A stretch of 64,000 nucleotides of DNA from an uncultured bacterium (GCA_902760645.1 CACWHC010000006.1:1-64000); one strand, 5' to 3'. Positions 34,788 to 43,467 are shown, counted from the stretch's first letter. The notes: generated from the letters alone by a model not told the origin. Translations and numbers: made by a program.

Positions 34788-35192
34788 ATGATTTCTGCAA
34801 TTAGCCCGGTGTCATTCGGTGATTTAACGATGACTCGTTACGAAGACGGTTCAAAAATAGTTGAATCTTTTAATGATAATATAAGATTAAAACGATTAGT
34901 TTATGACAGTAAAGACAGAATTGTTGATAGTGTTTGTTTTGACAATTTGGGCAAAAAAATATCTCATAAACATAAAGAATATATCGAAAACGGCTGCATA
35001 GAGTCTTATAAAGACTTAAAACAAGAGTATGTTCGGCGTACGCAGATGGTTATAGAACCTCCTTTCAAACGTTTTCTGGAGCATTTTACTTCCATAACAT
35101 CTCCTGATAAGTCCTATGTCGCTGAATTTATCAGGACTTTGGAAAACAAACTCGTAAAGGTCATAGTTAACGGTAAAATAATTAATGTGTAG
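34788..35192 (+). CDS. Hypothetical protein with ISAIS..SFG N-terminus
   Basis: 134 aa, family unknown. It begins MISAISPVSFGDLTMTRYEDGS; the first eleven residues echo MQISAISSANSFG of the gene ending at 32552. The middle is a beta-rich pattern with repeated phrases of the type KRLVYDSKDRIVDSVCFDNLGKK, and the end is charged. No signal peptide or membrane helix is seen. It starts 7 bases after mtaB, probably as its cotranscribed partner. It overlaps the convergent cyclase gene by 11 bases. Confidence 0.6.
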   Translation: MISAISPVSFGDLTMTRYEDGSKIVESFNDNIRLKRLVYDSKDRIVDSVCFDNLGKKISHKHKEYIENGCIESYKDLKQEYVRRTQMVIEPPFKRFLEHFTSITSPDKSYVAEFIRTLENKLVKVIVNGKIINV

Positions 35193-37233
35193 GTCTGTCG
35201 GTTTTCGGTTCAGTTAAGCGTAAAACTTCATAGATATCCATTTTTTTAGCTTTGCCTCTGATTGTAACTTCGCTGATTTTTATTACGTCCGCTATATCAG
35301 TTATGTATTTGTATGTAGAACTGCTTACAAGCAGATTTGTATGATATACTTTGTTGTAATGCTCTATTCTGCTGGCAAGATTTACTGTGTCGCCGATTAC
35401 AGTGTATTCTAATCTCTTTTCTGAGCCAATGTTTCCAACGAATGCTTCCCCTGTATTTATTCCTACACCTATTTCAATTTTAGGTTTCCCTTCAAACAGC
35501 CATTTTTCCTGTAGTGTCTGAACTTTCTTCAGCATAGCATAAGCACATTTTACCGCATTAACAGGGTGGTTCAAATCTTGAATAGGTTCCCCAAAAATTG
35601 CCATAACAGCATCTCCTATGAACTTGTTTATTACCCCATTATGTTCTGTTATTATTGGTTCTATTTCGGTAAAATATTCGTTTAAAATGTTTGATACTTC
35701 TTCAGGAAGCATCTTTTCACTCATGCTTGTAAAACCTCGTATGTCCGCAAATAATACTGTTACGGTTGCACGTTTGCCGCCCAGTTTTATATTGTCTATG
35801 TCTTTTACAACATTTTTCATAATATCCTGAGATATGTATTTGCCCATGGCAAGTTTAATTTTTTCTTTGTTTCTTCCCTCAATTATGTATTTGTAGGAGT
35901 ATCCGAAAATGGATGATACAAGTTGTAAAGCTATCGGAGGTACAAGTATCAGTGCGTATCCCTTTGTGTAACAGGTTGCAGCAATAATGCAGTATATTAC
36001 TGAAATCAGAATTGATATTGTAATCGATTTGGTTAATGACAGTTTCGTAATTAGTATAAGCGTGAGGATTACCGCTCCGGCGCAAATTGTCAAAAGCTCA
36101 ATTAAATTTGTTGTTCTTACGAACTGATTGTATCTAATGTTATCATAGTTAGTTGCCTGAATGTCTGGTCCGGGATGGCTTGCATCAAGCGGAGTCGGGA
36201 TAGCATCCTCCAGACTGAGTGAGTGTGCTTTTGCATTTGCACCTATAAATACAGTTTTCCCATCAAATTCATGAGGGTCTACGATTGGTTTCTTCCCCTG
36301 TTTTATCATATCATAAGATCTTAAAATATCAGATGCCGAATACTTTTGGTGAGTATACATTCCTTCATTGTCAAATTCCATGTTTCCATATCTGCTGAAT
36401 ATGTATTTGAAGAATTTTGAAAAAGAATTTTTTTCGGATTTATTGTATTTACCATAATATCTTATGTAGTTTTGCATCCCGTCACGGTTTGGTATTACAG
36501 GTATTACAAGTCCCGTTTCTTCTATAATTATTTCATATGGGGTTAAAAGTAAACTTTTGAGATTGTTTTCGTACATGTACATTCTCAGTGCAAGTGATGG
36601 GTAATAATCACCGTTTACGGATATTATCTGGTTCATCATTGTTACATATCCGTAATTATTTGTAGGCACTGCAATTGAACCCATATTGTTCGCCGCAGAC
36701 AGGTATTTATCAGGGTATTCTATCATTGCGTTGTATTTTGGATATGGTATAGGGTTATTGTTTATGATTTCAACCGTGTAAAATTTGTTGAAGAATTTAT
36801 CAAGATAATTTTGAATTTTTTCTTTGTCATTTGTAAGGTCAAGCATAGGCTGAAACCCTACGACAAGGTTTTTTGTTTCTGAAACAGCCTTAAAAAATTT
36901 TTCATCTGATTTAGGATTATCTTTATCAAGTCCGGGAATTATAGCATCAAACCCTATAACTTTTGTTTTTGAGTATTCGTTCAGATAATTAATTATTTTC
37001 CCGTAATACTCTCTCGGCCAGGGCCAGCGGTGATACGATATTGATTTGTCATCAATCATTATAATAACTGTATTATTTGATGCGTTTGCTGATTCTGTCA
37101 TAAAATACTTTGTCATGTAGTTGTAAGCAAACGGTTCCAAAAATTCTACAGTCAAAAATATCGTAACAACGGTTAAAAATGCCATTGCCAAAAAAGATTT
37201 TATAAAAAAGCCTGTTGATTTTAATATTTTCAT
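35182..37233 (-). CDS. Adenylate/guanylate cyclase with CHASE2 sensor domain
   Basis: About 683 aa from ATG 37233. One N-terminal membrane helix leads into a periplasmic CHASE2-type domain (VIIMIDDKSISYHRWPWPRE, then the GKTVFIGANA segment). Three more helices (residues about 380-450) precede a cytosolic class III cyclase domain. Metal-binding aspartates are seen in FADIRGFTSMSE and near FIGDAVMAIFG; RLEYTVIGDTVNLASRIE supplies the substrate and transition-state residues. It would make cAMP (or cGMP) in response to an external signal. AGGG lies about 11 bases before the ATG; a GTG at 37251 is an alternative. No cAMP-binding regulator is in the window. Confidence 0.9.
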   Translation of the reverse strand: MKILKSTGFFIKSFLAMAFLTVVTIFLTVEFLEPFAYNYMTKYFMTESANASNNTVIIMIDDKSISYHRWPWPREYYGKIINYLNEYSKTKVIGFDAIIPGLDKDNPKSDEKFFKAVSETKNLVVGFQPMLDLTNDKEKIQNYLDKFFNKFYTVEIINNNPIPYPKYNAMIEYPDKYLSAANNMGSIAVPTNNYGYVTMMNQIISVNGDYYPSLALRMYMYENNLKSLLLTPYEIIIEETGLVIPVIPNRDGMQNYIRYYGKYNKSEKNSFSKFFKYIFSRYGNMEFDNEGMYTHQKYSASDILRSYDMIKQGKKPIVDPHEFDGKTVFIGANAKAHSLSLEDAIPTPLDASHPGPDIQATNYDNIRYNQFVRTTNLIELLTICAGAVILTLILITKLSLTKSITISILISVIYCIIAATCYTKGYALILVPPIALQLVSSIFGYSYKYIIEGRNKEKIKLAMGKYISQDIMKNVVKDIDNIKLGGKRATVTVLFADIRGFTSMSEKMLPEEVSNILNEYFTEIEPIITEHNGVINKFIGDAVMAIFGEPIQDLNHPVNAVKCAYAMLKKVQTLQEKWLFEGKPKIEIGVGINTGEAFVGNIGSEKRLEYTVIGDTVNLASRIEHYNKVYHTNLLVSSSTYKYITDIADVIKISEVTIRGKAKKMDIYEVLRLTEPKTDRPTH

Positions 37234-37291
37234 GTTAAAAATAGCCCTCACGATAATTTATGATATAATATTTTGAGTAAAAGGACAATTT

Positions 37292-37900
37292 ATGAACAAA
37301 GATTTAATAAAATTACTGGGAGAAGAAAAAATTTTCCCTATTATAAGAAGCCGTGACACGGATGCGGTTATCAATATGACAAAGGCATTTGCTGATGCAG
37401 GAATTAAAATTATTGAGATAAATGTCGAAACTCCTGAGATTTTCGATGCAATAAGTCAAGTTGCTGATAAAATTAATGTTTGTGCAGGAGGTATCATAAC
37501 TTCATTTCAGGCAAATGCTGCAATTGATGCCGGTGCTAAATTAATTTCATCACCAATATATCAAATGAATTTGGTTAAAATTTCTAAGGATAAGCATATT
37601 CCGCTTATTGCCGGTGCTTCTACTGCTAATGAGGCTTATGATGCGTGGAAATCCAGAGTTCCTCTGATTAAGTTGTACCCGATTACTGCTCTTGGCGGAG
37701 TATTGTACGTTGAAGATTTATTAAGACCTATGCCTTTTTTGAATATATTGGTTCAGGGCAATGTTAAAATTAATGAAGTTTCTGCATATTTGAATGCCGG
37801 GGCTTATGCTGTTGGTGTTGGAAGGGATTTATACGAAGGACATTCTTATTCTGAAATTACAAAGCGTGCAGAAAGTTTGCTAAAAAGATTGAAAGGTTAG
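37292..37900 (+). CDS. eda: KDPG/KHG aldolase
   Basis: 202 aa class I aldolase of the 2-dehydro-3-deoxyphosphogluconate type. FPIIRSRD, the Glu of IEINVETP and the Schiff-base Lys in PLIKLYPITALGG near residue 133 mark the active site. It splits 2-keto-3-deoxy-6-phosphogluconate to pyruvate and glyceraldehyde-3-phosphate. A PfkB kinase resembling KDG kinase starts 1 base after its stop, giving a two-step pathway from KDG. TATAAT (37264-37269) and AAAGGACAATTT precede the ATG. Confidence 0.88.
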   Translation: MNKDLIKLLGEEKIFPIIRSRDTDAVINMTKAFADAGIKIIEINVETPEIFDAISQVADKINVCAGGIITSFQANAAIDAGAKLISSPIYQMNLVKISKDKHIPLIAGASTANEAYDAWKSRVPLIKLYPITALGGVLYVEDLLRPMPFLNILVQGNVKINEVSAYLNAGAYAVGVGRDLYEGHSYSEITKRAESLLKRLKG

Positions 37901-37901
37901 T

Positions 37902-38843
37902 ATGGAGCAAAAACTGGATATTATAACAATTGGCGAGAGCTTAATTGAATTATCAAGTGATTTAAAATTGTCGAATGCTGAATGCTTACATAAATATTAC
38001 GGTGGAGATTCTCTTGTGTCTGCTGTTGCTGCATCCAGATTAGGAGCTAAAGTCGGTTTTATTACAAGAGTCGGAAATGACCCTTTTAAAGAATATTTGC
38101 TTGACTGTTGGACTTCCGAGGGGCTGGATATTTCTTATGTTAAAATTTCAGATGAACCAAACGGTTTTTATTTTATTACCCGTCCGAGTGTTGAAGAAAA
38201 AGAATTGATATATTACCGTAAAAAAGTTGCACAGTCGAAGCTTTCAATAGACGATATATCAGAGGATTATATAAAATCCGCAAAGATTGTTTATTCTACA
38301 GGAATTACTCAATCAATTTCTTTATCTTCAAATGAAGCAGTACAAAAGGCTTATTCATTAGCCAAAAAGAACGGAGTAATCACAGCTTATGACCCAAATT
38401 ATTCTTCTGTTATTCATACTCCGGAGAATGCCCGTGAAAATTTTAACAGTGTAATTTGTAATATTGATATTCTCTTTATGAGTACAAAGCATGATACTGT
38501 CAGTATATTGGAGCTTGATTCTGTAGAAAATATAATAAAACGTCTTATGGATTTTGGTGTTGCTACAGTTGTCCTCAAATCAAGTGAAAAAGGAGGATAT
38601 TATGTTGGATATGGCGGTCATATTGAATTTACCGAATTTTACACAAAAGAAGTAGTTGATACTACATGTTCCGGAGATGCCTTTAACGGTGCTTTTATGT
38701 ATGCAATTACTCATGGTTATTCGCCGGTGGAGGCGTCAAAACTGGCTAGTGTTGTTGCAGGTTTACAAGCAAAAGGAATAGGAGCTGTTAAATCTGTTCC
38801 TTATGCCGAAGAAGTTTTTTCTATTATTGGGAAGAAAGGATAA
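37902..38843 (+). CDS. kdgK: PfkB-family sugar kinase, probable 2-keto-3-deoxygluconate kinase
   Basis: 313 aa ribokinase-fold protein. YGGDSLVSAVAASRLGAKVGFITRVGNDPF is the N-terminal signature and DTTCSGDAFNGAF (catalytic Asp) the C-terminal one. DPNYSSVIHTPENAR is usual in KdgK and related kinases. It would phosphorylate KDG to KDPG, the substrate of the aldolase encoded 1 base upstream. The assignment to KDG rests on this pairing; another sugar is possible. csaB follows 3 bases later. Confidence 0.82.
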   Translation: MEQKLDIITIGESLIELSSDLKLSNAECLHKYYGGDSLVSAVAASRLGAKVGFITRVGNDPFKEYLLDCWTSEGLDISYVKISDEPNGFYFITRPSVEEKELIYYRKKVAQSKLSIDDISEDYIKSAKIVYSTGITQSISLSSNEAVQKAYSLAKKNGVITAYDPNYSSVIHTPENARENFNSVICNIDILFMSTKHDTVSILELDSVENIIKRLMDFGVATVVLKSSEKGGYYVGYGGHIEFTEFYTKEVVDTTCSGDAFNGAFMYAITHGYSPVEASKLASVVAGLQAKGIGAVKSVPYAEEVFSIIGKKG

Positions 38844-38846
38844 ATT

Positions 38847-39863
38847 TTGGCTAAAAAAGTTTTAATATCTGGTTATTATGGGTATGATAATTTCGGTGAT
38901 GAAGCAATTTTATCTGTTTTAATTGACAGACTAAACAGGTTTGGTGCAGATATTACAGTATTATCAAAATCTCCGTTAAAAACATCAAGGACATACGGTG
39001 TTAAGGCTGTTAAAAATTTTGATTTATTTTTATTAATGGCTTCAATTGCTTCTTGTGATGTCCTTGTATCCGGAGGGGGAAGCCTTTTGCAGGATATAAC
39101 CAGTTTTAAGAGCTTATTGTATTATTGCTTTGTAATATGGTTTGCTTGTGTTTGTAAAAAACCTGTTGTTATTTTTGCACAGGGGATAGGTCCTTTGCAG
39201 CGTGATATGTCTAAAAAAATAGTATTCAGCTTGTTATCTCGTTGTGCTTTGGTTACGGTACGAGATTTAAAAAGTCAGCTTTATTTAAAAAATAACGGAA
39301 TAGAAGCACAATTGGTATCAGATCCTGTGTTTTCCGTAGATTTGCCGTTAAATGAAAAAGAAGGTACTGTTGGTGTTCAGCTCAGAGATTTTAAATCCAT
39401 AGATGATGCATTTTTGTTTTCTCTTGCACAACAGGTTGTAAACAGGTATAGTGACAGAAAAATCGAGTTGTACGCTTTTCAGGAATCTTTAGACTACAAT
39501 ATATGTAAAAAGTTTGATAAAATGCTAAAAACTATTGCCCCTCGTATGATGACTGAGATAGTTAAATTTACTTCTCAAAGTGAGATTATTGTAAGAATAT
39601 CCAAATTAGAGTACATGATTGCAATGAGATTTCATGCTGTTCTTGTTGCTATAAAGACAGGTGTAAAAACTCTTGCTATAAATTATGATGCTAAAGTTGA
39701 GAAATTGGCTTATGAGGCATTCTTGCCGTTATTAACACTTTCTATAGAAGAGGATTTCAATGCACCTTTTGACAGAATGGAACAGCTAAATCCCGATGAT
39801 TTGCTGGAATTTAGCCGTTCTAAAAATTTTGAATGGAATTTATTTGATAGCTTTTTCGCTTAA
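38847..39863 (+). CDS. csaB: Polysaccharide pyruvyl transferase CsaB-like
   Basis: 338 aa from a TTG start at 38847, with AAAGGA 7 bases before it. ISGYYGYDNFGDEAIL at the N-terminus, SGGGSLLQDITS, FAQGIGPLQ and MRFHAVLVAI match the CsaB/polysaccharide pyruvyltransferase family. It transfers a pyruvyl ketal from phosphoenolpyruvate to a cell-wall glycan, usually so that SLH-domain proteins can bind. That would fit ManNAc supplied by WecB, but no SLH protein is in the window. The gene is last in a tight run with the aldolase and kinase (gaps 1-3 bases). Confidence 0.87.
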   Translation: MAKKVLISGYYGYDNFGDEAILSVLIDRLNRFGADITVLSKSPLKTSRTYGVKAVKNFDLFLLMASIASCDVLVSGGGSLLQDITSFKSLLYYCFVIWFACVCKKPVVIFAQGIGPLQRDMSKKIVFSLLSRCALVTVRDLKSQLYLKNNGIEAQLVSDPVFSVDLPLNEKEGTVGVQLRDFKSIDDAFLFSLAQQVVNRYSDRKIELYAFQESLDYNICKKFDKMLKTIAPRMMTEIVKFTSQSEIIVRISKLEYMIAMRFHAVLVAIKTGVKTLAINYDAKVEKLAYEAFLPLLTLSIEEDFNAPFDRMEQLNPDDLLEFSRSKNFEWNLFDSFFA

Positions 39864-39876
39864 TTAATTATTGGCG

Positions 39877-40320
39877 TTATTCGCCTTCATTGTTATCCTG
39901 AACACCTGTGTCCTGATTTTGTTGACTTTGCTGTGTTGTTGCTTGATTTTGGCTGCTGTTTTGTGTTGCTTGTGAATTGTATATTGAATTCATTCTTGCC
40001 TGTATATAATCGGGACTGATTAGTTGATTATTGCTATAGTTCAGGTTTTGAGCCATTCCCTGATTCATATAGCCGCCTTGGTATCCGCCGCAACTTCCCA
40101 TCATAGGGTACATACCGCCCATGCCTGCCATGTTATTCCAGTAATATCCGCCACCCATTCCGGGTCCGAAGCCGCCCCAAATACTTGGTCCGCAGCAAAA
40201 ATGATGATGTCTGTGCGAATTGTACTCAGCCATCATTGCTCCCATCATTGCGGTTTTACCCATATTCCTGCAAAAATCGGGTAATCTGTTTAGTACGCCG
40301 TTCCAGTATGCTTTAGACAT
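39877..40320 (-). CDS. Gly/Met-rich low-complexity protein
   Basis: 147 aa, family unknown. A helical N-terminus (MSKAYWNGVLNRLPDF) is followed by a His/Cys patch (HRHHHFCCG), a Gly-Met-Tyr stretch (FGPGMGGGYYWNNMAGMGG) and a Gln/Asn/Thr tail. There is no signal peptide. The His and Cys could bind metal, which is only a guess. Composition resembles the N-terminal part of the glucosaminidase-like protein at 52068. GAGAGG lies before the ATG on the minus strand. It is monocistronic and converges on csaB with a 13-base gap. Confidence 0.6.
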   Translation of the reverse strand: MSKAYWNGVLNRLPDFCRNMGKTAMMGAMMAEYNSHRHHHFCCGPSIWGGFGPGMGGGYYWNNMAGMGGMYPMMGSCGGYQGGYMNQGMAQNLNYSNNQLISPDYIQARMNSIYNSQATQNSSQNQATTQQSQQNQDTGVQDNNEGE

Positions 40321-40426
40321 AATTATACCTCTCTTTATATATATATTAAGTATTTATTTAATATATAATTTACCCTTTAATTTAATTTTGTTACATAAAT
40401 TCATAAATTGAAAAATAATTATTACG

Positions 40427-40455
40427 TTGACAATTCTTTATCTTTTTAATAATAT
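40427..40455 (+). promoter_or_regulatory. Consensus promoter for tRNA-Leu
   Basis: TTGACA (40427-40432), a 17-base spacer and TAATAT (40450-40455). Transcription would start near 40462, leaving a leader of about 90 bases before the tRNA that can fold (AAGAGG/CCTCTT, and GCATGCC/GGCACATGC). Confidence 0.75.
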
Positions 40456-40554
40456 ATACAAGAGGGGTAGCTTACATGCAGATGGGAGTTCCTCTTGTGA
40501 AAAGGTATAGATTTGAAAATAAAATAACAATGATTGCATGCCTTTGTGGCACAT

Positions 40555-40641
40555 GCCCTTGTGGCGGAATCGGTAGACGCGTCGGACTTAAAATCCGATC
40601 GGGGCTCAACCTCGGTGCCAGTTCAAGTCTGGCCAAGGGCA
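40555..40641 (+). tRNA. tRNA-Leu (anticodon UAA)
   Basis: 87 nt with a long variable arm. The acceptor GCCCTTG pairs with CAAGGGC, discriminator A. The anticodon stem TCGGA/TCCGA encloses CTTAAAA with anticodon TAA. The variable arm is TCGGGGCTCAACCTCGG-like and the T-arm contains GTTCAAGTC. CCA is not encoded. This decodes the frequent UUA codon of this AT-rich genome. Confidence 0.95.
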
Positions 40642-40646
40642 ATCTT

Positions 40647-40677
40647 AAAAAGACTTACAAAAGTAAGTCTTTTTTTA
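40647..40677 (+). terminator. Intrinsic terminator after tRNA-Leu
   Basis: AAAAAGACTTAC, AAAA loop, GTAAGTCTTTTTTT: a perfect 12-bp stem with a T run, ending 17 bases before the next ATG. Confidence 0.9.
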
Positions 40678-40693
40678 TTACTGGAGGTATTAT

Positions 40694-41158
40694 ATGAGTG
40701 AAAAATCAGAAAAAGCGAAAGAACTTTTTAAATCTGGCTATAATTGTTCTCAGGCAGTATTGGGTGTTTTCTGTGAGGAATTAGGTATGGATTTTGATAC
40801 TGCAATGAAGCTTGCATGTTCATTTGGCGGTGGTATGGGCAGAATGCGTGAGGTCTGCGGTACGGTGAGCGGTATGTTTATGGCTGCAGGTTTGGCGTTT
40901 TCATCTCCGGAGCCTACAAGTGAAAACAAGGCAAATCAGTACAAAATTGTGCAGGAATTAGCTAATCGTTTCAGAGAAAAAAACGGCAGTATAATATGCA
41001 GGGAATTACTGCAGGGTGTAGAAAGTTCAAACTCGCCGATACCAAGCGAAAGGACAGAAACTTATTATAAAAAGCGTCCTTGTATAGAGTTGGTTGCGGA
41101 TTCTGTTGAAATATTTGAAGAATATATGAAAGAATGCAGTTTAAAAGCAAGCGTATAA
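40694..41158 (+). CDS. C_GCAxxG_C_C family redox-type protein
   Basis: 154 aa. Conserved cysteines appear in the order known for this family: YNCSQAVLGVFC near residue 18, LACSFGGGMGRMREVCGTVSG near 49-62, then IICRELL and RPCIELV. The function of the family is unsettled; a metal or redox role is usually assumed. No signal peptide is visible. TGGAGGTATTAT is a strong RBS. It lies between the tRNA-Leu terminator and rsfS. A separate promoter for rsfS seems present (TATAAT near 41197), so it may be expressed alone. Confidence 0.8.
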   Translation: MSEKSEKAKELFKSGYNCSQAVLGVFCEELGMDFDTAMKLACSFGGGMGRMREVCGTVSGMFMAAGLAFSSPEPTSENKANQYKIVQELANRFREKNGSIICRELLQGVESSNSPIPSERTETYYKKRPCIELVADSVEIFEEYMKECSLKASV

Positions 41159-41222
41159 TCTGTTGTAATATGTTGCCAAGTATTGAAAAATTTGCTATAA
41201 TAACCTTAATTAAGAGGTAAAA

Positions 41223-41621
41223 ATGGCAAAAGAGGTTGATTCAAAATTATTAGCTAGTGTAATTGCTCGTATATTAGATGATAAACTTGGCAAGGATATT
41301 TCAATTTTAAATATCGGTCATGTTTCATCATTAGCGGATTATTTTGTTATTGTTACCGGTGATTCGACACCTCAGGTAAAATCTTTAATGGAATCGGTAA
41401 AAGACAGTATAAAAAAATCTTTTGGGCGTTTGCCTATAAGAATGGAAAATGATGCCAAAAACAGATGGAACCTGCTTGATTATGGCGATGTTGTTGTGCA
41501 TATTTTGCATAGGGATGAGAGAGATACATATGCAATTGAAAAATTTTGGAATCATGCATTCAGCTTAACGGAAGCAGAGTGGAAAGAATTATCAAAAGAT
41601 TATACGATTTATACAAATTAA
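41223..41621 (+). CDS. rsfS: Ribosomal silencing factor RsfS
   Basis: 132 aa Iojap-family protein. DISILNIGHVSSLADYFVIVTGDS, RMENDAKNRWNLLDYGDVVVHI and YAIEKFWNHA are the conserved blocks. It binds L14 on the 50S subunit and blocks subunit joining when nutrients are scarce. AAGAGGTAAAA gives the RBS. A TPR gene follows after 18 bases and is probably cotranscribed. Confidence 0.93.
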   Translation: MAKEVDSKLLASVIARILDDKLGKDISILNIGHVSSLADYFVIVTGDSTPQVKSLMESVKDSIKKSFGRLPIRMENDAKNRWNLLDYGDVVVHILHRDERDTYAIEKFWNHAFSLTEAEWKELSKDYTIYTN

Positions 41622-41639
41622 TAAGAGAGAGAATATATT

Positions 41640-42698
41640 ATGGAAAATCAGGATTTAGAAAAACAGATTAACGATACGCTAATGTTGATGGCAAAAGAGC
41701 CGAACAATTTAGAGCATTATCATTTGTTGTCAAGGCTTTATATGGAGCAACAAAATTATGATAAAGTTATATCGGTTTTAGAAAGTGTATTGGCTATTGA
41801 TCCAAAAGATGTCCAGGCTTTGGTCGGTATGGGTACAATGTGGTATTACGAAAAAGATTTCAGAAAATCACTTTCTTATTACAACAGGGCACTTGACGTT
41901 AATCCGAAGAATTATCTGATTTACTATAATATCGGTAATGTTTTTGCGGAATGGAAAAATTTTCCAAAAGCTTTATTTTACTACAACAGAGCTATTGATT
42001 TAAATTCAAAAAATCCTGAAATATATAATGCTATTGCACTTTTATATCAGGATAATGATGAGTTTATTGAATCAAAAGCATATTATGAAAAAGCATTATC
42101 TCTTGACCCGAATAACGTTACTGCACTTGTTGATATGGGTAATGTATGCTTTAAATTGTTTGATTATGAAACTGCTTTAGAATTGTATAAAAGGGTGTAT
42201 GACTTAAATATTGATAACAAGACTGTTGCAATATGTATAGGTAATACATTAACATTAATGAAGAATAAGAATGAAGCATATTCTTATTTTGAAAAAGCTA
42301 TTGAAATGGAAGGCAGTAATTACAGAGCATTTATATGTTATGCAATTTCTATGTCCGAGTTTGGCGAGTATGACAGGGCTATCGAATATTATAAAAAAGC
42401 CATAGAGCTTGAACCTAAGACAGTAAATGCATATCAGCTGCTTGCAAATTTGTATGCTAATTTGGGCAGGGTTGATGAAGCTGTAGAAGTGTACAAAACT
42501 ATACTTCATCAGGCTCCAAATGATGCAAGTACATATTTATTGCTTGGTAACGGTCATTATTTGCAGGGTGATATTGAAAAAGCAATTGCTGCATACAGAG
42601 CTGCAATAAATATTGAACCTGAAAATGACGAACATAAGCTCATTTACAATCTTGTTATGGATGAATATGTTGACAAAAAGCATAATAGTGGAGTGTAG
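41640..42698 (+). CDS. TPR-repeat protein, cytoplasmic
   Basis: 352 aa made almost wholly of about nine TPR units such as YDKVISVLESVLAIDPKD, FRKSLSYYNRALDVNPKN and YDRAIEYYKKAIELEPKT. No signal peptide precedes them, unlike the TPR protein at 28718. It probably works as a cytoplasmic scaffold; its partner is unknown. It lies between rsfS and a small membrane protein gene, which starts 5 bases after the stop, so the three may form one operon. Confidence 0.85.
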   Translation: MENQDLEKQINDTLMLMAKEPNNLEHYHLLSRLYMEQQNYDKVISVLESVLAIDPKDVQALVGMGTMWYYEKDFRKSLSYYNRALDVNPKNYLIYYNIGNVFAEWKNFPKALFYYNRAIDLNSKNPEIYNAIALLYQDNDEFIESKAYYEKALSLDPNNVTALVDMGNVCFKLFDYETALELYKRVYDLNIDNKTVAICIGNTLTLMKNKNEAYSYFEKAIEMEGSNYRAFICYAISMSEFGEYDRAIEYYKKAIELEPKTVNAYQLLANLYANLGRVDEAVEVYKTILHQAPNDASTYLLLGNGHYLQGDIEKAIAAYRAAINIEPENDEHKLIYNLVMDEYVDKKHNSGV

Positions 42699-42702
42699 GA
42701 AA

Positions 42703-43116
42703 TTGAGCAGCAATTCACTTCCAAGTATTTCAGACAGAATATTAGCGGCATTAACGTATTTGACAGCAGGTGCTGTAGGCTTTTTTTGGCTTATAATTTT
42801 ATGGGTTGCAAAAAGACGTTTTCCGAGTATCTTTTTGATGTTTCATATATCACAGTCAATATTACTTTCATTATGTTTTGTCGTTGTGAATTATTTATTC
42901 TGGCATATTGTCAATTTTTTAAATTATATACCGTTTATAAACAGACTTGTAAGACAGCTTGTGTATTTATTTAATATGCCCGTGCTTATGGGATATTCCA
43001 TTATGCAATGCCTGATATACGGTACAGTATTATATTTGGCTGTATTTGCATTTATGGGGTTGTATTCTTATTTTCCATGGATTACGGATTTAATTAAGTC
43101 GAATTTTAACAGATAA
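42703..43116 (+). CDS. Small membrane protein, DUF4870/Tic20-like
   Basis: About 137 aa from a TTG at 42703, with GTGGAG 9-10 bases upstream. The sequence SLPSISDRILAALTYLTAG is followed by four hydrophobic helices: VGFFWLIILWVAK, ISQSILLSLCFVVVNYLF, PVLMGYSIMQCLIYG and TVLYLAVFAFMGLY. The pattern (RILAALTYL, a helix, then H and SQ before helix 2) resembles DUF4870 and the related cyanobacterial Tic20-like proteins, but I would not name it. The longer in-frame reading from 42613 lies inside the TPR gene. It is an inner-membrane protein. Confidence 0.65.
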   Translation: MSSNSLPSISDRILAALTYLTAGAVGFFWLIILWVAKRRFPSIFLMFHISQSILLSLCFVVVNYLFWHIVNFLNYIPFINRLVRQLVYLFNMPVLMGYSIMQCLIYGTVLYLAVFAFMGLYSYFPWITDLIKSNFNR

Positions 43117-43212
43117 AATTTTACTTGATAATATTTTTTTAGCATAGTATGATGTTTTAGGTCGAAGTATAATTATCAAGTTTGGAATCTTGAGAAAGAA
43201 AGAGGTAAAATT

Positions 43213-43416
43213 ATGAAAGACGGAATACATCCTGATTATAAGAAAACTGTTATCAAGTGCGTTTGCGGAAACGAAATTGAAACAGGTTCCGTAACTGATG
43301 GTATTACGGTTGAAATTTGTAACAAATGCCATCCGTTCTATACAGGTCAGCAAAAAATCCTTGACTCTGAAGGTAGAGTTGAAAGATTTAATAAACGTTA
43401 CGGTAACAAAAAGTAA
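43213..43416 (+). CDS. rpmE: 50S ribosomal protein L31
   Basis: 67 aa. [20 protein letters not shown], then [15 protein letters not shown], is the zinc-binding (C+) type of L31, with Cys at CVCG and CNKC. It bridges the ribosomal subunits and can store zinc. AAAGAGGTAAAATT is the RBS. A bidirectional terminator follows. The zinc-free paralogue is not in the window. Confidence 0.96.
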   Translation: MKDGIHPDYKKTVIKCVCGNEIETGSVTDGITVEICNKCHPFYTGQQKILDSEGRVERFNKRYGNKK

Positions 43417-43435
43417 TATAAATAAAATTAATTCA

Positions 43436-43467
43436 AAAAGTGCCGCTTTATATAGCGGTACTTTTTT
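43436..43467. terminator. Bidirectional terminator between rpmE and the anti-sigma gene
   Basis: AAAAGTGCCGCT, a short AT loop, AGCGGTACTTTTTT. It ends rpmE on the plus strand, and its A-rich side gives a T run for the minus-strand anti-sigma gene whose stop overlaps it. Confidence 0.85.

Noticed and set aside
40476-40697. Open frame spanning tRNA-Leu
   Set aside because: It covers the tRNA and its terminator; no coding signal outside them.
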